DNA of 35,601 nt. It comes from an uncultured Muribaculaceae bacterium. GTDB lineage: Bacteria; Bacteroidota; Bacteroidia; Bacteroidales; Muribaculaceae. Positions 30,469 to 35,601 of this stretch are shown piece by piece. The translations under genes were made by a program, and so were the position numbers. Position 1 is the first letter of the stretch. The number at the start of each line of letters is the position of its first letter. Under the pieces are notes generated by a model. It ran no database searches, was not told where the DNA came from, and saw only the letters and a program-made list of their open reading frames with translations. The stretch spans positions 1 through 35,601 of the forward strand of contig CAJUPZ010000025.1 in assembly GCA_910588065.1 (NCBI GenBank), in the 5' to 3' direction.

Positions 30469-33186
30469 ATGAAGAGACTTTTTCTCTTTGCCAGCGCTAT
30501 ATGGCTCGCTTGCGCAGCCGCTTTTGCCGCTGACATTAAGTGTATTGGCACTGTTGTGGACGAAGAGGACGAGCCCATGCCCGGAGCTACTGTCTCCGTG
30601 CCCGGCACCGCCATCGCTACATCCACCGACATTGACGGAAATTTCACCATCTCTGTGCCTTCTTCCGCCAAAGCCGTGAAAATCACTTTCATAGGCTACA
30701 AAACTGTTGAGAAAGCTCCCGCGGCAAACCTCGGGGTCATCAAAATGGAAGTTGAAGGCACAACCCTCGCCGACGTGGTCATAACCCAGTCTATCGGTAA
30801 AACCCGCGAAACCCCGGTGGCCATGTCTACCATCAACTCCGATGCCATCGACTACAAAATCGGCAACCAGGAGTTCATGGAGCTCCTCAAGACAACCCCC
30901 GGTGTCTACACTATCCGCCAGGGCGGCGGCTTCGGCGATGCCGAAACCCGTATGCGCGGCTTCAAGAGCGCAAACGTCGCCATGATGGTAAACGGTATTC
31001 CCATCAACGACATGGAATGGGGCGGCGTGTACCAGAGCAACTGGGCAGGCCTCTCTGACGTTGCCGCAAACATCCAGACCCAGCGCGGCCTCGGTGCCAC
31101 AATCGTGTCAACCCCCTCTATCGGCGGTACCATCAACATCACCACCCGCACAACTGATGTGAAGCGCGGCGGCAGTGTGTGGTACGGCATGGGCAACGAC
31201 GGCATGAATGTATATGGTGTAAAGGTGTCAACCGGCCTTATGGACAACGGCTGGGCTGTGACATTCCTCGGCTCAAAGAAATGGGGCGACGGATATATCC
31301 AGGGCACCAAGTACAACTCCTACAACTACTTCCTCAACGTATCCAAGCGCATCAACGACGCCCACCAGATCAGCTTCACCGCTTTCGGTGCGCCTCAGAC
31401 CCACTTCCAGCGCTCATCCTACGACGGCCTCACCATCGAAGGCTGGCAGGCTGTCAAAAACTACATGAACGGCGAAAGCATGTACCGCTACAACCCCACA
31501 TACGGTTTTGACAAAGAGGGCAAGATGCGCAGCTCCAACTACAATGTCTACCACAAGCCCCAGCTCGCTCTCGCACACACTTGGCAGATTGACCACACAC
31601 AGAGCCTCTCTACCTCTGTATACGCTTCCATAGCCCGCGGCTACGGCCACAAAGGCTACGGCCGCAACGGCTACAGCTCCGACTGGTACGGCTCATCAAA
31701 CGGCGTGCTCAACACCAAGTTCCGCGCTGCCGACGGCACTTTCGACTACGCTGCCATCCAGGACATGAACGCCGCATCAACCACAGGCTCCAACATGGTT
31801 ATGGCCCGCCAGAACAACAACCACGAATGGTACGGCCTCGTTTCTTCATACAAAAAGAAAATCAGCCTCACAAACGGCGACCGTCTCAATATCATCGGCG
31901 GTCTTGACCTCAGATACTATATCGGCCACCACATCAACAAAATCTGCGACCTCTACGACGGCGAATACTACCTCGACGACTCTAACCGCAAGAACATCAA
32001 GGCCGCCAACAGCAACCTCGCCGGAAACCAGGAATACATCTACCAGAAGCTCGGCGTGGGCGATGTGATTGCCCGCAACTACAACGGCTACACCGCTCAG
32101 GAAGGCGTTTACGCTCAGGGCGAATACTCCACCCTCGGCGGCAAGCTCAACCTCGTGCTTTCAGGTGCCATCAACAACAACACCTACTGGCGCCGCGACT
32201 TCTTCTACTACGACAAGGAGCATGAACGTTCAAAAACCATGAACTTCATCGGCGGAACAATCAAGGGTGGCGCTAACTACAACATCGACCGCCACAACAA
32301 CGTGTTCTTCAACGCCGGCTACATCTCCCGCGCCCCCTTCTTCAGCGGCGGTGTGTTCCTCAACTCAAACTACTCAAACGTCACAAACCCCAACGCCGTA
32401 AACGAAAAGGTTTACTCTTTCGAGGCCGGCTACGGTTTCACCTCACAGAAACTCGCAGTGACTTTCAACGCCTACTTCACCAAGTGGCTTGACAGAACAA
32501 TGGCCAAGAGCGGCGACATCGAATCAGGACAATACGCCGGCGACCGCTACTATTTCAACATGGAGGGTGTGGACGCTCGCCACATGGGTCTTGAAATCAA
32601 CTTCAAGTACATCCCCGTGCGCTGGTTTGAGCTTGACGGCATGTTCTCACTCGGCGACTGGCAGTGGGACAGCAACGCCACAGGCTACTTCTACAACCAG
32701 GACGGTCAGCCCCTTAAGACTGTCACCGGTGAGGTAGCTTCCGGCATTCTCGCCGACGACCACCTCAGCGCCACCCTCAACCAGAAGGGTGTGAAGGTCG
32801 GCGGCTCAGCGCAGACAACAGCCGCCCTCGGCGTCAACTTCAAGCCCTTCAAGGGTTTCCGCATCGGCGCCGACTGGACTGTTGCCGCACGCAACTACTC
32901 CGACCTCAACATCACAGTGTCCTCGCTCCAGAACGGCAAAGAGATCTACGCCGGTGACCCCTGGAGAATTCCCTGGGGCAACACCCTCGACCTCAGCGCA
33001 AGCTACAACTTCACAATCGGCGGTGTCAACGCCACCCTCTACGGCAATGTAAACAACCTCGCCAACTACAACTACGTGACCCAGGCCTACACCCCCGTCG
33101 GCACAGAAGGCACATGGAGCAACGCTTACCAGACATTCTACTCTTTCGGTCGCACCTTCTCCGTGAGAATGAAAGTTAACTTCTAA
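30469..33186 (+). CDS. TonB-dependent receptor with carboxypeptidase-like domain
   Basis: This 905-residue outer-membrane receptor imports an unknown substrate using TonB energy. In order it has a signal peptide (1–20, cleavage after AFA), a carboxypeptidase-regulatory-like beta-sandwich (about 22–95; EPMPGATVSVPGT, DIDGNFTISVP), a plug domain (about 108–225; ETRMRGFKSANVAMMVNGIP, GGTINITTRTT) and a long beta-barrel ending in Phe (SVRMKVNF). It is shorter than SusC proteins and is not followed by a SusD homologue. I chose the ATG at 30469 because it begins the signal peptide; the frame also opens at 30424. Codons are strongly C-ending, suggesting high expression. It is 18 nt before the lipoprotein gene. 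Confidence 0.92.
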   Translation: MKRLFLFASAIWLACAAAFAADIKCIGTVVDEEDEPMPGATVSVPGTAIATSTDIDGNFTISVPSSAKAVKITFIGYKTVEKAPAANLGVIKMEVEGTTLADVVITQSIGKTRETPVAMSTINSDAIDYKIGNQEFMELLKTTPGVYTIRQGGGFGDAETRMRGFKSANVAMMVNGIPINDMEWGGVYQSNWAGLSDVAANIQTQRGLGATIVSTPSIGGTINITTRTTDVKRGGSVWYGMGNDGMNVYGVKVSTGLMDNGWAVTFLGSKKWGDGYIQGTKYNSYNYFLNVSKRINDAHQISFTAFGAPQTHFQRSSYDGLTIEGWQAVKNYMNGESMYRYNPTYGFDKEGKMRSSNYNVYHKPQLALAHTWQIDHTQSLSTSVYASIARGYGHKGYGRNGYSSDWYGSSNGVLNTKFRAADGTFDYAAIQDMNAASTTGSNMVMARQNNNHEWYGLVSSYKKKISLTNGDRLNIIGGLDLRYYIGHHINKICDLYDGEYYLDDSNRKNIKAANSNLAGNQEYIYQKLGVGDVIARNYNGYTAQEGVYAQGEYSTLGGKLNLVLSGAINNNTYWRRDFFYYDKEHERSKTMNFIGGTIKGGANYNIDRHNNVFFNAGYISRAPFFSGGVFLNSNYSNVTNPNAVNEKVYSFEAGYGFTSQKLAVTFNAYFTKWLDRTMAKSGDIESGQYAGDRYYFNMEGVDARHMGLEINFKYIPVRWFELDGMFSLGDWQWDSNATGYFYNQDGQPLKTVTGEVASGILADDHLSATLNQKGVKVGGSAQTTAALGVNFKPFKGFRIGADWTVAARNYSDLNITVSSLQNGKEIYAGDPWRIPWGNTLDLSASYNFTIGGVNATLYGNVNNLANYNYVTQAYTPVGTEGTWSNAYQTFYSFGRTFSVRMKVNF

Positions 33187-33204
33187 TTTTATCCGATCAC
33201 CGCA

Positions 33205-35247
33205 ATGAAAAATCTGAAATACTTAGCTATTGTTGCCTGTGGGTGCATCGCATCTCTCACCGCCTGCGACGAAAACTCATGGAACGACAACGAGCTCAAC
33301 GGTTTCGAAGTGCCGGAAATTACCGATGTGCAGACCGTTGAATACACTCTCACCGACGACGACTACGCTTCTGTTGCCGCAAACTCCGCCAACAAGGCGC
33401 TCGCCGGAGATGCCGGAGCTGCCGCACTCAAAGCGGTAGGCACAAAGTTCTGCTTCAGCGAGGCAATCCCCGCACGCGACTACGTGCCCGCTTTCCTTGC
33501 AAGCTCATACTTCCCCTACTTCACCCTCGACAACGGCTCGGCTGTGAAGCTCACTTACAAGACCTCGCAGAGCCTACCGGAGGAGATTGCAAAAATCGAG
33601 TCCGCTCAGCAGTACACCGTGAGCGATGAGAACTACCAGACTGTATGGGGCAGCGAGAACGACTACATCGCAGCCTTCGCCCCCTCCCACACCGCAGCCG
33701 CCGAGCTCCCCGCAATCCTTAAGGGTGCGTATCCGGACGCTGTGAAGGGCGACTATGTGCTCGTCAAATACAACGTTGCCGCATCTGACCCCGTCTTCAA
33801 CGCTCCCGACGAACCCGCCGAGGATGAATTCCAGACCTCAAGCGTTGTCGCAACACTCGCCGACGGCGAAGACTGCACCATCAACGGCATTGTCACAGCC
33901 CTCTGCACACAGGGCTTCGTAATCACCGACGCAAGCGGCTCAATCTTCGTTTACCGCGGCAGCTCCTTCGGCTCCAAGGACTACGAAGGCCTGAAAATCG
34001 GCGACCAGATGGTGCTCAACGGCACAGTCGAGGCACGCAATGCAAGCGTGCAGATTACCACAGGCGCCACCTTCAATGTCGATGGCAACCAGGCTGTGAC
34101 ATATCCTGCGCCGGTAGCATTCACCGCCGATAAGATGACCGAGATCATAGCACGCACAGACAACGCAACCGCCATCTACGGCACTATGACCGGCACTATG
34201 AAGGTGACCGAAGGCAAAAACGGTGCCATGAACTACAACCTCATCGTTGACCCCGACATCAAAGCCCAGGGAAGCCCCTACGGCGCAACAGACGCCCAGA
34301 AGGAGATTCTCGCCGACGGCGCGAAAGTCACCATCACCGGCTGGCTCATCAATGTTGCCGGCGGACGCTACTGCAACATCGTCATGACCGACATCAAGGC
34401 CGACGGCGCAGCTGCCGCTTCAACAGCAGCCGTATCGCGCGCTGTAACAGTAGCCTCCGAATCCGAATCGGCTGTCTACACCTTCAACGGCACCAAGTGG
34501 ATCACCGCTGAAAACACCGTCGCACTCTCTCATGCCGACTATCAGGCAATGGGTCAGCGCTACGACAACCTCTCCGGTGAATCGCCCGCAACAATGCTGC
34601 CCGCATTCCTCAAGCAGAAATTCCCCTACGCCGCCGCTGAGGACACCAAGTTTGTTGTTTACCTCTACTACAACACAACAACCTCCATTCGCTGCGACCA
34701 GTATATCTGCAACGGCTCCGAATGGACACTCAACAACGGCATAGTCACCGAAACAGCCCAGTTTGTAAAAACACAGGGCAAATGGATGTACGACCCCAAT
34801 GTCACAATCACTCTCCCCGCAGGCAAGGGCATCGAAATCAGCTCGCTCTACTACCAGACCTGCGTTGACTGGGTGGCCGCCAACATCGACAAACCCACCG
34901 GTGCCACATACGTAACCTCCTACGGCAACAACGAATACTACTCAGGCACATCAGCCTACCAGGGCAATGTCGACCTCCGCGCCGCATCAGCCCGCGCACA
35001 GTATCCCGCCGGCTATGAAGGAATGAGCGACGACGAAATCGTTGCCAAGATGAAAGAGCGCTTCGTCACACAGACCCTCCCCGCAGCCCTCTCCATCCTG
35101 CACCCCGAGGCAGATGTTGTGCCCGGTGTCGACGTTATCTACACCGTCAACTTCGCCGCCTACAACGGCTCCACAACATCAACCTACACCGTCACCTACA
35201 AAGTTACCGCAAAAGCAACCTTCGAATACATCGAATGCAACTGGTAA
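33205..35247 (+). CDS. Surface-type lipoprotein with repeated modules, receptor partner
   Basis: This 680-residue protein has a lipoprotein signal (SLTAC, lipidated Cys21) followed by Asp-Glu, the acidic pattern linked to surface export in Bacteroidetes. Three diverged ~60–75-residue modules share the order DxxY, a helical stretch, L-P-x-[FI]-L-x-x-x-[FY]-P, then a V-x-Y strand: about 37–112, 128–190 and 430–510. Between the second and third is an OB-fold-like part (about 205–395; CTINGIVTALCTQGFVITDA, KIGDQMVLNGTV). A beta-rich C-terminal region follows. It likely captures ligand for the adjacent receptor, as SusD does for SusC, but it is not a SusD homologue. The ligand is unknown. A strong terminator follows. 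Confidence 0.75.
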   Translation: MKNLKYLAIVACGCIASLTACDENSWNDNELNGFEVPEITDVQTVEYTLTDDDYASVAANSANKALAGDAGAAALKAVGTKFCFSEAIPARDYVPAFLASSYFPYFTLDNGSAVKLTYKTSQSLPEEIAKIESAQQYTVSDENYQTVWGSENDYIAAFAPSHTAAAELPAILKGAYPDAVKGDYVLVKYNVAASDPVFNAPDEPAEDEFQTSSVVATLADGEDCTINGIVTALCTQGFVITDASGSIFVYRGSSFGSKDYEGLKIGDQMVLNGTVEARNASVQITTGATFNVDGNQAVTYPAPVAFTADKMTEIIARTDNATAIYGTMTGTMKVTEGKNGAMNYNLIVDPDIKAQGSPYGATDAQKEILADGAKVTITGWLINVAGGRYCNIVMTDIKADGAAAASTAAVSRAVTVASESESAVYTFNGTKWITAENTVALSHADYQAMGQRYDNLSGESPATMLPAFLKQKFPYAAAEDTKFVVYLYYNTTTSIRCDQYICNGSEWTLNNGIVTETAQFVKTQGKWMYDPNVTITLPAGKGIEISSLYYQTCVDWVAANIDKPTGATYVTSYGNNEYYSGTSAYQGNVDLRAASARAQYPAGYEGMSDDEIVAKMKERFVTQTLPAALSILHPEADVVPGVDVIYTVNFAAYNGSTTSTYTVTYKVTAKATFEYIECNW

Positions 35248-35295
35248 CCCAACCGCGACCGGACGCACAGCCCGTGCATCCGTCCATACCCCACA

Positions 35296-35328
35296 GAGGG
35301 GCGCCCATCCGGCGCCCCTCCTTTTTTT
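35296..35328 (+). terminator. Intrinsic terminator of the receptor operon
   Basis: A perfect 10-bp GC-rich stem (35296–35305 with 35311–35320) with a 5-nt loop is followed by C and seven T residues. Confidence 0.9.
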
Positions 35329-35365
35329 AATATACGTGCGCGAGTGATTAAGGATGGATATTACG

Positions 35366-35380
35366 CACCGCGTGGCGGTG
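35366..35380 (+). repeat. Triloop hairpin CACCGC-GTG-GCGGTG
   Basis: A perfect 6-bp stem with a GTG loop. It is the first of several hairpins in the gene-free right end of the window (35329–35601). Confidence 0.5.
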
Positions 35381-35393
35381 CAAAGATAGATAG

Positions 35394-35429
35394 CCGGGGG
35401 TAAGGGAGCTTCGCGACCGCCACCCCCGG
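35394..35429 (+). repeat. Inverted hairpin pair, left element
   Basis: An outer 8-bp stem CCGGGGGT/ACCCCCGG encloses a 20-nt core (GGGAGC-TTC-GCGACC in the middle). The core is the reverse complement of that at 35536–35555 except for two bases in the loop region. Confidence 0.65.
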
Positions 35430-35451
35430 ATTAGCGCACCACTTGGTAGGT

Positions 35452-35503
35452 GACCCTGTATGGGTCAAACCCTGTTCATGGATGTGCGACACCCTACGGG
35501 GTC
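35452..35503 (+). repeat. Two small hairpins between the paired elements
   Basis: GACCC-TGTAT-GGGTC (35452–35466) and GACACCC-TAC-GGGGTC (about 35488–35503, one bulge) are short stem-loops. An (AT)7 run follows at 35505–35518. Confidence 0.45.
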
Positions 35504-35524
35504 GATATATATATATATTCTCTC

Positions 35525-35566
35525 TTTCCCCGGGTGGCGGTCGCTACGCTCCCTTACCCGGGGAAA
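35525..35566 (-). repeat. Inverted hairpin pair, right element
   Basis: An 11-bp outer stem TTTCCCCGGGT/ACCCGGGGAAA encloses a 20-nt core that is the reverse complement of the left element's core. The outer stem differs from the left element's at two base pairs, both compensated. Confidence 0.65.
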
Positions 35567-35601
35567 TCTAGGACCTGCGCAAGGGTTGAAGTGTTAAAAA
35601 A

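Noticed and set aside
30469..33186. SusC-type receptor with SusD partner
   Set aside because: The receptor is shorter than SusC, and the following lipoprotein has no SusD-like sequence.
35381..35388. Leftward promoter box TATCTTTG
   Set aside because: It matches TAnnTTTG, but no -33 element or downstream leftward gene exists; it would run into the receptor-operon terminator region.
1..35601. tRNA or rRNA genes, insertion sequences, attachment sites
   Set aside because: I saw no cloverleaf, rRNA segment, transposase or integrase sequence in the window.

Overview
The window looks like chromosomal DNA of a Bacteroidales bacterium, most likely a Muribaculaceae-type gut commensal. The evidence is the single long str–S10–spc–alpha ribosomal superoperon followed by eno, zinc-free versions of L36 and S14, Bacteroidetes-type promoters (TTG/TTTG about 20 nt upstream of TAnnTTTG), a TonB-dependent receptor paired with a surface-type lipoprotein, a beta-propeller lipoprotein, and a DUF1460 hydrolase. 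The family-level placement is inference.

Layout. 1–1127: a leftward promoter for a gene outside the window, then a secreted DUF1460 protein. 1211–20861 (minus strand): 34 genes in the order rpsL, rpsG, fusA, rpsJ, rplC, rplD, rplW, rplB, rpsS, rplV, rpsC, rplP, rpmC, rpsQ, rplN, rplX, rplE, rpsN, rpsH, rplF, rplR, rpsE, rpmD, rplO, secY, map, infA, rpmJ, rpsM, rpsK, rpsD, rpoA, rplQ, and then eno with its own promoter. tuf is absent. 21179–22348: a GlmU-like sugar nucleotidyltransferase. 22375–26938 (minus): metK, asd and a CPA2 antiporter with a universal-stress-like tail. metK carries a leader of about 240 nt that ends in a strong intrinsic terminator before the start codon. 27304–28605 (minus): a lipoprotein of the 6-bladed beta-propeller type.

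28606–29728 holds no gene I can support. It is a mosaic of short hairpins and repeats present in both orientations. Two hairpin families stand out: short stems of unrelated sequence that all enclose a GGA triloop, and an 8-bp stem with a GNA triloop whose copies differ by compensated base-pair changes. The right arm mirrors the left. A related pair of inverted hairpin elements, again with compensated stem changes, lies in 35394–35566.

29729–35247 (plus): a small unknown protein with a Gln/Ser linker, then a two-gene operon of a TonB-dependent receptor and a 680-residue lipoprotein. The lipoprotein has three diverged copies of one module around an OB-fold-like segment, and a clear terminator ends the operon. 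The best candidates for undescribed biology are the metK leader, the triloop-hairpin repeat families, and the receptor/repeat-lipoprotein pair.
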